Under the pieces are notes generated by a model. It was not told the origin of the DNA and ran no database searches. It worked only from the letters and a program-made list of their open reading frames with translations. Below are positions 22,266 to 36,613 of a stretch of DNA of 64,000 nucleotides, in pieces; the stretch's first letter is position 1; every line of letters starts with the position of its first letter. The DNA lies in the NCBI RefSeq assembly GCF_000801105.2, contig NC_079515.1:33565407-33629406 (forward strand), read 5' to 3'. The stretch is from Raphanus sativus (taxonomy: Eukaryota > Streptophyta > Magnoliopsida > Brassicales > Brassicaceae). The translations under genes were made by a program, and so were the position numbers.

Positions 22266-22671
22266 ATGTTATAAATTTGGATGGTTTAATTTTTTAATCT
22301 AATGTAAGACAATCAAAGCCAAAATAGTCATTTCAGTGTGTATTTTGGTTTATCATCTCGCTCAAACTTAAATAATCATCTCTTGATGCAACTAGATGAC
22401 AGCACATATCCATAAAAACATTGTAAACTGCATACATGCTAATGCCACAGATACCTTTTAAAACTGAGAAAAATTAGATTAGATCTTTGATTAATAGTTT
22501 ATTATTAAGTTAAAAGTAATACACAAGAGCTTCATCTGCCACAATCAAATGGGTTTTCTTTTTCTTCCTTTAATTACAATTTGATTGGGAAAAACAACAA
22601 GACAGAGAGAAATCAAGTGATCAAAAACTCAACTGTAAAAAAAAATAAAAGGAAACTTATGAATTAAAGTT

Positions 22672-23452
22672 TTAGCTTGTAGCTTCTGCTATGCTTTGAA
22701 GAGAAGGCTGCCAAGCTCTAACTTTGTTGGCAGCTCCTGTCTTTATCCGTCTCTGCTTTTCATGTATCCTTCTCTGTTCATCAAACCATAATCTAATTAA
22801 TATGCTTTCATGAACCAATTTCAAAATTCTAATATGCTTGTGATCCTGTTTAGCAATTGTTTTAGTTAAACAAGTAAAACTATAATGAAATCTATGTATG
22901 TATTTGTATATACCTGAGAGTCTTTGTCAAAAAAAGCAGATTCAGATCTTAGAGTCAGTGGATTAATCTCCTCTTCTTCAACTGAAAACTCTCCATGGAC
23001 CTTCTTCATCTTTTCAGACTTCTTGGCTCTTAATCCTTTCATCACCTCTATAATTAATAAAACACACACACACACAAAATAATTTAAATAAACAAAACTT
23101 CATCTAGGAAGATCATAGTCAAGCGTGAAGCTGAAGAAACAAATTGGAGAAATCCCTAAAACCTAGAGTTTGTTTTTTTTTTTGCATGAGAATGAGTGAT
23201 AATACCTTCAGAAGAGATGAGTCTATACACATGGCCGAGCAAGAGGTTGTCGGAAGGACGGAGTAGTTTGATTCGGGTGACGCGGAGAGAGCCCCCGTTA
23301 GGTACGGAGGAGGAGATGAGGAGAGCAACGTGGTGACCGGGATGAGACTTAATCACCTCGCTTGCGCTCACTGTACAGTAAAATCTCTCTGACTTGCCGT
23401 CTGGTCGTTCTAACACCGCCGTTGCCGTCTCCACCGCCTGACAGTTCCCCAT
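22672..23452 (-). CDS. PADRE-domain (DUF4228) protein
   Basis: Three exons on the minus strand: 23452-23206, 23047-22914 and 22773-22672, giving 160 residues. It starts MGNCQAVETATAVL, and MGNC is a likely N-myristoylation and palmitoylation signal. The domain is recognisable by the segments ERPDGKSERFYCTVSASEV, KSHPGHHVALL and RITRIKLLRPSDNLLLGHVY (RV in place of RI here), followed by YRLISSEEVMKGL. The basic C-terminus contains RRIHEKQRRIKTGAANKVR. PADRE proteins are often stress- or pathogen-responsive, but their biochemical role is unknown. It matches Arabidopsis At5g62900. Confidence 0.88.
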
Positions 23453-25263
23453 TTCACGGCGGAGAAAAGTAGAGGATAGAGGAGTGAGAGCAAGCGTAGG
23501 TGGGAGGTCTATATTTGGTAGAATATAGCTTCTTACTTTATATATACTAGGACCATTTTATTTTAGATCAAATTTAACATTTCTTTATATATTATACCTT
23601 TCATAATTTATTCTCTTGAACCTAATTTTAGTAAATATATTCGATCAGAGGTTTAACATAAAATAAACACTACAAGGGAGGTAAACGCGTCGGTTTAATG
23701 CCGCTAGCTATATTATTGAAACAAAGTATTTTATAGTGAAAGTAATAAGAGTTAAACTCAATAAGAGATGGAATAATCATCGTCATTGCTCAAATTTTAT
23801 TTTATTTTCCAATGTTTTGGATTGTCCGTACAAACACAAGTGCTTGCTTGGCTGGAATCTTTCATGGAAAGCAGATTCTCTGTGAATGTTAGGCCTTTGA
23901 TACTTTGAATCTACTAACCATTTTGATTCTTGTATATGCTAACATTTTGCTTTAGTTCATCCTAATTTTGCAATATCTATCGGTATATGTAATAGAAAAT
24001 GCAGCTTAATCTAGATGTGCCGACTAAATCGTGCGTCATGTACTAGATTTAACAGAAATAATGAAATCCCAAAATTAGATAATCAATAGTTCTATAGTTC
24101 TTTAATTACTGTATGCAATTCTTACAAATTGAATTTGAAGATTTAATATGCTCGGAATAATAATGAAATACGTTATGACAAGCAACTTTATAAATCTTGG
24201 TATTTTTTAAGCAATGATGAGCACTGTTTTAATGAAAATTATGAAATTTTTAAAAGGAAATGACAACCAAAAATGAAGTAATAATACGCCCTCATGCAAT
24301 CAACCTTATTCACATGCTTACTGTACACTTTATCTCGATCTCCTGAAAGCCAGTGTCGTATTAAGCGTTAATAATTGTGTACACATAATTAATTACGTAA
24401 TGAGTTCGATCAGCCTTATAAAACAAAGCGATGTTAACTTTTGCTTGACCATTAGTTAAGATAAACAAGCGAAAGTTGCCCTATCGTCTCTTTCGAGTGT
24501 ATTTTATTGCAGAGAGACCAAAAACCTCACGCAAGAGTGAAAGGCCACTCTCTAGTATATTGACCACTTTAAAAAAAAACGTATAAATCATTATGACCAA
24601 TTGAGTAAAGAAAAAGTTGTTAAAGAAAAAAGCCAATTTTTTTTTTAAAAAACCAATTAATTAACTATAGATCTTATCAGTATACATATAATTAAATCTC
24701 TAACTATAAGTGCCAGTATAAATATTTTCTTACCAAAAAATAAGATATTCAATATTAATTGCTGAGCACACAATCAAAATGTTCTTTTTCTTTTGCTTAA
24801 AAACAATAAAAACAATATGTACCTTAATTCAATTTTTGGTTGAATTCATCCAAACAATTATATATCAACTTAAACATTTTAATCAAATCTATTGAGTAAT
24901 AAAAAAGATCAATGCAAAAATCAAACTAAATACTTATTTAGAAACTAATCAAAATAACAAAGTCGTGTACCCTCAGATTTACAAAGACAAATGCATTAGG
25001 GAGAGATAGTAAGCAACAATACAACTGAAGATTCTTAGATTCATGATCGTAAACAAGAAGACTATATAAAATGTGAAAGATATTTAAAAAGGTTTCCGAA
25101 GTTGTGAACGGAACAGAACAGAACAAAAGAACCAAGACACAGAGGTCGTCAAGAAACTCGAGCCAACAATGAGAAACTCTTGAGTTTTCACTTTTCACCA
25201 TTTTCTTTGTTTTTCTTTTCCCGGTAAACTCTTTGCTTCTTCTTCTCTTTCTTCTCTTCTCTT
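23453..25263. other. Intergenic region, no gene seen
   Basis: AT-rich. The right end holds the 3' region of NAT6 and the left end the promoter of the PADRE gene. Minus-strand open frames here are short and show no domain. Confidence 0.5.
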
Positions 25264-28200
25264 CTAGACAGAAGGGAAATACTTGTTGAGGTTGAAAGGA
25301 AGAGAGTAGAACTCTTCACTTCTTGTATCACCTTTGAAAGATCTAAACTTGTCCCACCAATGCTTTCCTCTGTCTTTCCTTATCGATGAATCTTTCTTGT
25401 GCAGTGTGTTGTCCAAGAAGAAGGCCACCATGCCAGCAACAAAAGGTTCTGATGAGAACGGGACATTTACCATATCGTTGAACTGCCAAGTATGCAAGTG
25501 AATAAGAGTCTCATTAGAAAAGAGAGAAAAGACAAAAAAGAGAAAAAAGAGCGAGTTGGTTACTACATACCCAACGACCGCCTGTGTGGACCGGACCATA
25601 GCCTTTGATCGCAGTGTACTCATTGAAGTACTGAGGGATTGACAAGCCAAGAAAGACAGAGAAGCCTAAGATGAACTTAGTCCTGAAGCTGTTTAAGTTG
25701 CAGAACTGAAGAAAACTCAATCCTCCAGCTCCAACGTAGGCAAAGAAGAGACAGTATAAAGCAGCAATGATGGGTGCAGGGATTGACGCAAACACAGCTC
25801 CGAATTTTCCTGCATTAACATATGATAGATCAATCAGTACAGATAAAGTTTCAAACAAAAGCTTTGTCTTTTACCAGTTGGATTTGAGCTCAAAACTTAC
25901 CGAGAACAGAGAAGAAGATCATGAAGCCTGCAGCTATCTGGACAACTCTTCTACTACCAACTCTTGTCAAGGCTAATAGTCCAGCATTTTCTCTTCACAA
26001 TAGAAAGAGCAAAGAAACGTCATACCAAAATATCCGGAGAAAAATAATCAACTCAGAACATGAATCATCTCAGAGATGCTTACATAGAGACAGAGGACCC
26101 AGCACCAGTACCAAACAACCCTGATATCAGAATTGCGACTCCCTGATCCACAGAACACAATCAGCCTCAGAAACCAATCAATATTTATTCCATAACACTG
26201 AAAGCTCAAGAGTGATCAAGTTACCTGCCAGCCAACACCACGGCTGAGAATAGAAGGTGGCAACATCGTTGCACTTGCATATCTTGAGACAGCGATGAAA
26301 CCACCGGTTGACTTCAAAGGACACCCACCCATACACGAAAGAAACAAGAAGACAATATGAATAAACAGAGTAACAGAGGATACCAATTTATTTAGACAGA
26401 TTAAAATGTGAAGAATAGAGGTGACATACCTCAACAAGAGCAACAAAAGAAGCCATCATCATTGCAAAAGCTTCTCCAGCATCAAACGAAGGAGCACCCC
26501 ACTGGAAAGGCCATGGAACTCTTATCCTGCAAAGAAGGAAGAAAAAAAAACAAAATAATTTAACAAACAAGTCCAATTAAGATCACTATTTCAATCTTTT
26601 GATACTCTGATTCTTAATGCTCTTTTGTTCTGCTTAAACTGCAAATGTTATATTGGGAGCCACTTACCACGGGGCAGCACCTACGATGCCAGCACGATCA
26701 GTCCGGCAACTTGTTTGTGTAGTGGGTGCAGCACCATTGTATGCCCCACCAACTGTGAGAAGGTGAGCATAGATCCATACAATCACCACCGCGAATATTA
26801 CAGCAAAGCGGTCAAACACATTTTTCCCTGATTTGATCACATGAGGCAGATACTGCAAACATGAAAACACATCAGAATATGAAATCAAGTAAACCATAAA
26901 CAAGTCTAGACCTTGTTTTGGGAGTTTAAAAGGTAGATTTATCGTGTTAGTAAGTTGTAATATTTACCTGTGAGACAAATACTAGGATAAGAAGCTCAGG
27001 GAGTCCAATCTCTATGCATTTAGCAACCTGAAATAAAAATAGAAAGTTAACAAGTGGAAGCCAAAAAAGAGAGAGAGCTTTTGGTCTGCTTGTAAGTGCT
27101 CCCTTTAGAGTAGACATACCCCTGGGAAACCAAACTCGTATAGCCCAAACCCAACGAGACCCACCAGTGGAACAGCTGAAATAGGACTTAAGAACCTAAT
27201 AATGAAACACAAAAGGTAAAATAATTACATGGCATTGTTTCTGGAATAATAAGGGAAAGAGGAATGTTTGAGAGAGTTGAGTAACCTGACAACATTACGC
27301 CAGAGGCCACTGAAACCGAGAATCATCTGTAGGGTTGAAGCAACAATCAAGGCGCCTTGGGTTGCTCGCATAATCCTCTCAAAGCGCTGCACAAAAACAG
27401 TTGAGAAACGTGGTGTTATTTTTAATAGTACCAACCAACCAACAAAGAAAGAAAGAAAGAGCCAGACATAAGAAGAAGCAATATATATCGACATGATCAA
27501 CGTACATCAATAGGGTTAGAGGTATCACTGAATCTGCCAGAGAGGATGATGGAAATGGTGGTAGGCACAAAAGTGTAAGAAGCTCCGATAACAGCAGGGA
27601 GCCTGGTGCCGAAAAGAGATTGGAGCAAGGTGTTGATGCCGGCAACGAAGAGAATAGTCTGGACCACCTTTGCCTTCTCTTCCTGCAAAAAAAAAAAAAA
27701 TCAAAGAGCAAGATCCGTTTCAAAAAACACATTCTAATTTGTCTTTCATATGTACTAGGATAAGTTGTAAAAAAAGGGGGCTTACATAACCACCTCCCAT
27801 CTGGGGAACAAGAGCAGTGGGAATGAGAACAGTAGTGCCGAGCATGACAAGGTAATGTTGAAAGCCAAGAAGAATCGCTTCAGCTGAAACAACACAAAGC
27901 ATACGAAGAGATGTGTAAGTATATGTGGAAATTGCACAATTCCAACGGTGAATGAAACGGGACTAGTATTGTTTTGGTGGAGAACATTTTGAAAACAATT
28001 TCAATGGACAGAGATAAATAATATCATTCCGAAGGTGGAGGCTTAGGTATAAGTAACAGCTAACAACAAACCAAAATCACATTCTAGAGAGAGAAGCAGA
28101 CAAATATAAGAAAAACTACAAATCTGGCAAAAAAAAAAACACACAGACAGACAAGTCAAAAAGAGAGAAATAACAATTATCCTCCTCCTGCTTGCTTAAA

Positions 28201-28397
28201 GCAAAAACTAAGGAAACTAAATCTTAAGAAAATCAGAAGAAAGCAAAAAAAAAAACTGGGGAATCTAGAAGAGAGAAGAGGAACATACGCCAAGGAGGGG
28301 GACTGGTGATGCAGTAAGAGATGTTAGGAAGCTGATCTTTAGGAGGATGAGGTTGAGGTTCGTCTGCTTTCGGTGCTGGAGCTCCACCTCCCGCCAT
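25264..28397 (-). CDS. NAT6: Nucleobase-ascorbate transporter (NAT6-like)
   Basis: Thirteen exons on the minus strand: 28397-28289, 27883-27786, 27682-27506, 27386-27286, 27195-27120, 27027-26968, 26852-26668, 26526-26430, 26311-26225, 26142-26084, 25992-25901, 25809-25571 and 25482-25264. All phases agree and the product is 532 residues, the length I recall for Arabidopsis NAT6 (At5g62890). The proline-rich N-terminus (MAGGGAPAPKADEPQPHPPK) precedes the permease core. QHYLVMLGTT is the conserved first helix and ENAGLLALTR is the NAT signature [EQ]Nx-G-x4-T-[RK]. The family moves nucleobases or ascorbate across membranes; plant members are mostly plasma-membrane xanthine/uracil-type carriers. 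An intron in the 5' leader near 28600 is likely. Confidence 0.94.
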
Positions 28398-28979
28398 TCC
28401 TTTCCCTTCTTTTTTTAATCTCTGCACACTCAAAACACACAGAGTATGAAGAAAACTTGAGGGAGTGGAAAACCCCCCAGATCGGGGAATCTATAGCAGT
28501 AAAAAAAAAAAGAGGAAGAGATGCAATGTGTAAGCTAGAGCACAAAACCAGTGAAAAAAAAAGTTAGACAAATCGGAGAAATCGAGCGTTGAGAACTCAC
28601 ATCAGTGGCTGCTTCTGCCAGAAAAATAAAAAGGGAAGAAGACGAAGAAGAACAGAGAGAGAGGAGAACAGCTAGCAGCAGCGAGCGAGCGATATAGAGA
28701 GAGAGAGAGAGTGTGTTTGTGTGTGTGTGTGTGTGAGTGATAGGTTTTAGGTACAAAAGGTAAAGCCACACATACAGAGACAGAGAGAGAGAGAGAGGGG
28801 GGGAAAGTAGCTTTCTTTTATCTTTTTCTGCAAAACTCGAGGTGAAAAATAAAATAAATTTAAATATTACATTTTGGAGTTATGCAATGTTGTCTAGCAA
28901 ATTAGTACTAATCATCTTTGTTTGTTACATCTTTTAACGCTACGAATGAATGAACATGTTAAGAATCTCATAAAGATTA
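28398..28979 (-). promoter_or_regulatory. NAT6 leader and promoter region
   Basis: Upstream of the start codon is a probable leader intron (donor-like GTGAGTTC on the minus strand near 28600) and dense CT/GT tracts (28700-28800, with (GA)n and (GT)n on the plus strand). No defined regulatory site is claimed. Confidence 0.4.
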
Positions 28980-29705
28980 GGGAAATTTGATACTAGTACT
29001 TTTTCCCCTTAGAACTAAATCAATTTTTTTCATTTTTGGACTTCCACTATCTTTGAAGGTTATAAAAATTCATATGAAATAATCTGCAAAGCAAAAAAAT
29101 AAAGAAAAATATGAAACATGAAGTACTCATGTATGTGTATATATGAAAAATATTATTTTTATAAAAAAGTATTTGGAATAACAGTTTGCAAAATGGGCTA
29201 AAGTTGTTAATATATCAGATCTACCATCTACGGCATTTCAGAATATACAATCTACTACAACCACAACGATCTATACATGATAGACTGCGAAATACACCAA
29301 AACCATTTAAATCTACAAAGGTAGAGTACATAATCTATATTTTATACTCTTGTCTGAATAATTGGAAGATCATAAAACCTAATAAATGTTCTTATGTCTT
29401 CCTTCGAAGAATATATTTTCTTCTAAACTCTCATTTGTCTACTTTCTCTGTATTCACTATCTACCAATTCATCTATATTCTACCAGTTGTAGAAAGTATG
29501 TTCTACCGGATTCGTAACTAAATCCAAAAATTTTAGAAATAACTGTCACAAAATATTTTCTAAATCTATTAAATCTTTTTTATTTTCTTTTAAAATTTTT
29601 TTCCCTAAATTTCAGTTCATCGTTGCCAACACAGTTTAAAAAAAACGTGTGGTTTCTTCTCCTTTTCATAATTCTTCCAAATTTTTCTCAATCAAATCTT
29701 CAAAA

Positions 29706-30376
29706 ATGCACATATATGTCTATTCTAGTTTTTGGAAATCATCGGGAAGCGGTTGGAAATTTCATATTGATGAAAAAAATGGAGGTAGATTACTTACTTT
29801 GGACACAAGCAAAACCGTTGAGCACCTTGGAGTTATGGTTTGTGAGGAGTTTTGAGTCGATTTAAACATGGTCAATATCGAGCTGAGTTACTTACCTTCT
29901 GATTTGGTGAGTGGAAACGACTCACCACGATTTTCATCACCAGTGATCAGCAACTGAAAAAATTTCTTACATGTGTGAAGAACCAAGCTTCAAAGCGGTT
30001 ATGTGTGTGTATTCGATCTAAGGTCGGATCTAACATGAATGAAGAAGCTGCTGAGTCGCCTAACAGAGAGAAAGAGGCTATGTCGTATGAACTTTCAGAT
30101 GCTGCTATTGATGGTCAAACCACGCATGAAGAAGAAGATGACAAGGTTGATGAAAGTGATGATGATAACGAGCATGACAAAGATATGATCAGTGGAAAGT
30201 ATATCCGTTTTTCTCTGGTAGATGTTGTGAAAAAGGGTCAACATTTTACTAACAAAACAGCTTTGAAGGCGACAATGGAGATATGTGCAATAAAACATAA
30301 TTTCGACTACAAGCTTGTGAAATCGGATAAAAAAGTGAAGCTGCTTGCAAATGAAGCTGTAGATAATCCTCCCTGA
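29706..30376 (+). pseudogene. MURA transposase N-terminal fragment
   Basis: The plus strand encodes MHIYVYSSFWKSSGSGWKF, then EHLGVMVCEEF before a stop, and in a second frame NQASKRLCVCIRSKVGS, an acidic linker, and GQHFTNKTALKATMEICAIK followed by HNFDYKLVKSDKK. The last block matches the N-terminal DNA-binding region of Mutator transposases. Then the reading breaks down. The transposase core and zinc knuckle are absent. The frame is interrupted at about 29853 (TGA) and ends at 30376. Confidence 0.68.
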
Positions 30377-30384
30377 GAAAATGA

Positions 30385-30565
30385 GCTGGTTCTCTATGAT
30401 TGCCAGAATCGGACCGAAGACAGAGTCTTTCAAAACTTCATCATACTCATTTCTGAGAGCACTCTTGATGTCGTCAAGAATTCCACATCTACACATGTTG
30501 TTAATCTTATCTATCTGGGGCTCAGCTCCTTGTTGAAGTATGCATTTTGGAAATTGGTACAGCAT
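30385..30565 (-). pseudogene. DUF1985-like fragment inside the MULE
   Basis: The minus strand reads MLYQFPKCILQQGAEPQIDK, INNMCRCGILDDIKSALRNE, YDEVLKDSVFGPILAIIENQ and LIFSG. This resembles the start of DUF1985 proteins that ride with Ulp1-type protease genes in Arabidopsis MULEs. It meets the transposase fragment tail-to-tail near 30380. Only the first 60-odd residues remain. Confidence 0.55.
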
Positions 30566-32161
30566 TCCTATAAATCATAAAAGCCAAAAATTCAAATGTT
30601 AGTGATGTCTCTAGGAAAATCGAGGAATGAACAACAAACAAAACATGGTAACAAAATCAATTTCACTACTCCATCATACAATTCAAACTACATAAAAACG
30701 GATTCCAAATAAATATAACTCAATCTCACCATGAACACAACCGCAAACTAGAATGACAACCATCTACATGAATTGAATGGTTTTTAAACAATTCAAACTC
30801 TTCCCGGTACATAAGGAAAATATAAGGCCATCTCATCCTACCCTCTTAGCCAATATCATGCATAATTGTTCACTTAATATATCAAAATATATGAATTTCA
30901 AACAATAAACTTGATTCACTTAGAGCTTCTACTCGCTATCAATTGACACATCAACTACAACCAAAAACCTAACATTAACAAGCTTTAGTCGATTGAACAT
31001 GTTAAATTGTATACAAAAGGATCACAAAAAAACCCCAAATTGATCGACTTTATTGTAATTAACAACAATACATGCACATCAGTATGTAACCAATACATGC
31101 ATCAACAAAAAAAAAATCGAAAAGGAGATCTCAAAAATCCTAACCTTCAATTTTGGGGAAAAGAAGGACGGAGATTAAAATCAAAGACCTTGTTGTTCTT
31201 AATGGTCAGTAGAGGCTTCGTCCTCCTCACGCCAACTCCTATATACGCTGTCGGAGAAAACAAGGTGAGTTAAATGGCAAAACAATTTCGGAGAAAACAA
31301 GGAGGAGAAAAAGAAAAATACCAAGGAGGAAGGAGGAAGGAGGAAGGAGGAAGGAGGATGGAGGAAGGAGGAAAGAGTATGAAAAGATGGATCGCCGGCA
31401 TAGAATTTGTCGGCGAATCAAGACGCGCCGGAGAAGATGGTGTAGAAAGGAATCGCCTCTTCTCGAGCATGCAGTTGTCGAGAGAAAGACTAATCTGTTT
31501 TTTTTTTTTTTTTTTTACCTTTATTTACTTTTTACTTTTAGTTTTTTAATATTTTACTACTATATCGATTTAATTAGTATAGGATTACTACTTATTTAAG
31601 AAAATATTATTATTAATTCAAGGCTTAAATCAATCGGAGGACTAAATTGGGTTTTATTAAAAGTTTATTTTAAGAGGACAAACATTACTAAAATTATTCT
31701 AAAGGGACAAAGTACTAGTATTTTAGTTCTCTTTTCCAAAATTTCCCTAAAGATTATTCTTATAAAAATTTAATTCTAGAAGATAGATCGCTATTACTAA
31801 TAGTTAGTTAACAACCAATTCATTCCTGTTATAAATTTGATTGATTAATACATTTATTTAAGATGAAAGGGATGTGAACTAAAGGAAGCGACGAGACGAA
31901 TCTTTCCCTCCTTTTTTTCCTCTTTCTTTCTTCATTAAAATGTGTCTTTTTCTTTACTAATTATGATCTTTTAACCCCATTTCTACAGAGGTTTGTTTGT
32001 CAATTTGTAGCTAAAAGGTTTTCATAATTCTTCTTATTGACTTTTGCCGAACCATCATTCTCTTCTATAAATAGTTTTCTAGATTGACGGGGGCTGGTTA
32101 TAAAATAAAAAGCAAAACAAGATAATCAAATACAGTATAATCTTGGGAATTTTTCCTCTCC

Positions 32162-32208
32162 AGAATAGTGGTTATACTTTTTTTTCTTTTTAGAATAGTG
32201 ATTATACT
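32162..32208 (-). mobile_element. T-tract micro-insertion with 17-bp target duplication
   Basis: AGAATAGTGRTTATACT occurs at 32162-32178 and 32192-32208 with one mismatch, around a 13-bp insert of T with a single C. It is consistent with an older member of the micro-insertion group. Confidence 0.5.
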
Positions 32209-33150
32209 ACTATCATTCTTTCCGTTCATGTTGAAAAAATGCATGCAGTAAAAAAAATAGTTTTACGCCAAACTGGTTACCATCAGAGTTATATTTGTTT
32301 TGATCACTAGCTAGATTTTTCTAGTTGGTTTTGAATATGCCCAGATAGTTTCTGATTAAAATTATAGAAGATCGAATCAATTCCTTGTGATTACTAATTT
32401 ATTATCAACATGGTAAATAGGCATCACTTGAAAGTCATCCACATGGTTTGATTTTATATCTGAGAATCCTTAGCAGTATTGTCCAAATTGTATACATAAA
32501 GCATAAAACTAGAGATAACGAGCAACACACATAAAAGATATATGTCACGTCTACCTTTTTCATTTGTAATCCCGTGATCTTTACATAAAACAATTATAAA
32601 AAGATATACTTTAACGCAAAAACAATATTTGCAGTCGATTTAGTTGGACAAGATATATTCCACTGGCTGATGGGACTCAATTTTTAATTTGGCCAACAAG
32701 CTTCCTGACTACGACTTTATCAAGATAAACAAGGTTAATATTAAGAGGAGCTATGTTTTTTGTTTTGTTTTTGATTTTCTAACATTACAGTTACTGTTGT
32801 TTGTTCAAGTTCTAGATCAATGTTTTTGTCAAAACCAGTGATGCATCGTTTTCAAATGAATTTATGGTAATAACTAGCACGGCTGTTTTGACTCTCACCT
32901 TGTATATACATATCTCGCCGACAAATTGCAATGTTGTTTTCTTTAGAAAATACTTATATGATCGGAAATCTTAAAGGTCTTCACACGTTATTCATGCGAG
33001 CCTTTAAAACACACAGGATTTGAACATTTGAAATGAGATATGAATACATTATTCAATTACGTCAGACAGTCATATATATATAAAATTAATTTTGAGGACC
33101 GACATGAAAACTCGGTAATTAATTGAAGGCTAGATAACCAGCTAAGATTG

Positions 33151-33196
33151 TTTGCACGTGATTTTTTTTTTTTTTGACGACTATTTGCACGTGATT
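33151..33196 (-). mobile_element. Poly(A) micro-insertion with 13-bp target duplication
   Basis: TTTGCACGTGATT occurs at 33151-33163 and 33184-33196. The 20-bp insert reads TAGTCGTC followed by 12 A on the minus strand. Confidence 0.68.
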
Positions 33197-35039
33197 AAGA
33201 ATCTGGCTTGAAACATTAAACAAGACTACTAATTGAAGCACTGAGTAGCGAATCATGTATTTGAGCCATTTAGTATTTCGTAGGAGCGAGATTTCTATAC
33301 TGTAATCATTGAAATTGGAAACTCGCAAGTTGTTGTCGAAGTTGATATCGATGCAATGTTGTAGTAAATTTTATGTAGTATTATTTGATAACAATTCTAG
33401 TTTAAAAATAAGTTATATTGTTTAATCCGTTTTGAGATTTCTTTTGCTAAAAAAAAGTTAAAAAATCTCTAAATTGTTCTAGTCCTACATGGGGAGTATT
33501 ATCGAGTTATTATTATCGCGAGTGTGAAACAAGGCCTAAAAAGTGTGATACAAGAATAAAAAGACAAACAAAAGTGTTATAAGAAATTAAAAGCCGACAG
33601 AAAAGGATGAAATAGAAATCAACTAACTAATTTAATCGAGAAAGGGAAAAAGTGGGGACTGAGGAGAGGGTGCACATGGGGGGTGGGAGAGCAAGCTTTT
33701 TTTTGGCGTACCTTTGTAAAATTACGCAATACAAAAAACTCTCATGTGCCTTCTCTACTTTTATTCCCCCACAAAATTTTATAAAATTACAATCTCATCC
33801 AAATCAATCTTAGCTAACTCGATGACGGGTTTACTTGGTATGATATGATAACACAAGTTTTGTAACATAACAGTCAAAATATACAATCTGCAGGGTCTGA
33901 TTTGCACTTGGATGTAAGGTGTTTAAAAAGTGTTGCTATTCCAAAACGCGTTGATAGTATTAGTTATAATGTACTTTTATACGAGCGATTTAGTTTTGTT
34001 ATATAGTAAGGAACGTCAGATTTTATGAGAAAACAAGAAAAAAAAAAAAGAAAGGTTGGCTCATGGTTGGTTTAGATCTAAGAACCAGTCTGCTCCTGTC
34101 TTTCTCTGTTCCCCATACCCAATAAAAAGATGGAACGCCGATCTCAACAAGTCGAAAATAAATAAGTAATGATGCACACTAGTTTCTATAGTTCGTGACG
34201 TGATGTGTAAGTGTGGCATAGTGTTTAGCTTTCAATCTTTTTTTTTACCGTGTCTAACGCAAAAGGTCCTTTTTAAAAAAGAACAAACAAAGAAAAAGGA
34301 AAAAAGTGCATAACTTTGAGCCGGTTAAAGTCCATGTTTGACAAGACTGTTTCTCCGGCCCATTGGAATTATGGTCCATGATTTTTAGATGAAACTCTTC
34401 GTTTTGATCACTGACTGCTTATTGGGACTGATCCACACTACTGGTTTTCAAGCCGTTTCTTGTCTAGTACTAGACTAGACTCTCATCTCAACTTCTTCGT
34501 TTGCGTTTGTATTTGATCGCTAATCAAAACCCCTCCAACATTGAACCACTATTATCACAGAAACTCCACCACTACCACTACCACTACCATTATCAATACT
34601 CAACGAATTTCTATGTAAAGTTGATATAAACAAATGTTACTCGAGTTAATTTATATGCAATATGATAAATTATTTATCCCAATGATTACTACTAACCAGT
34701 AAAATCACATCATATAAACTTTCACGATGTAGTTAACAATATATAGTCAGCAACACCTTTTGTTATAGACTATTTTACTTAGTGTTGAACAATTGCTCCA
34801 CCTTTTTAATTCTGTGTTGAAAACAAAAAGGCTAATATACTGGATTAAAACATTTAAAACATAATTGAGTCAGTAATAGTAAAGCTCTCTCTATCCCTCT
34901 ATTACAATGTAAACTATTGAATGATTATAGGCTAATCATCTCTCTTACATGATTCCATCTACATATATGTATGTAACTCATTTTTAACACAAACTCAAGA
35001 CTGGACTTTTGCCATCATCAGATAGAGTTTAGGTCATCA

Positions 35040-36613
<1,574 letters not shown>

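Larger units (their letters stand above)
28980..31747. mobile_element. Mutator-like element (MULE) with 9-bp target duplication
   Basis: Both ends are GGGAAATTT (plus strand at 28980, inverted at 31747), followed by matching subterminal sequence including ATACTAGTACTTT, interrupted on one side by an indel of about 16 bp. TAAAGATTA lies on both sides (28971-28979 and 31748-31756), a perfect 9-bp target duplication characteristic of Mutator. Inside are remains of a MURA-type transposase N-terminus (plus strand) and of a DUF1985/Ulp1-type cargo protein (minus strand). The catalytic core is missing, so the 2.77-kb element is a deletion derivative. A GGAGGAA tandem array lies at 31323-31370. Confidence 0.88.
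31748..35039. other. Long intergenic region, no gene seen
   Basis: About 3.3 kb of AT-rich sequence between the MULE and ROP11, with micro-insertions at 32162-32208 and 33151-33196. No open frame has a recognisable domain. Confidence 0.5.

Noticed and set aside
24628..24660. Possible further micro-insertion (AARCCAATT around a T/A tract)
   Set aside because: The putative target repeat is short and degenerate, and the insert merges with local A/T runs, so it cannot be separated from chance.
29186..29521. Plus-strand open frame of 111 residues inside the MULE
   Set aside because: No similarity to transposase or cargo blocks; AT-rich and probably non-coding.
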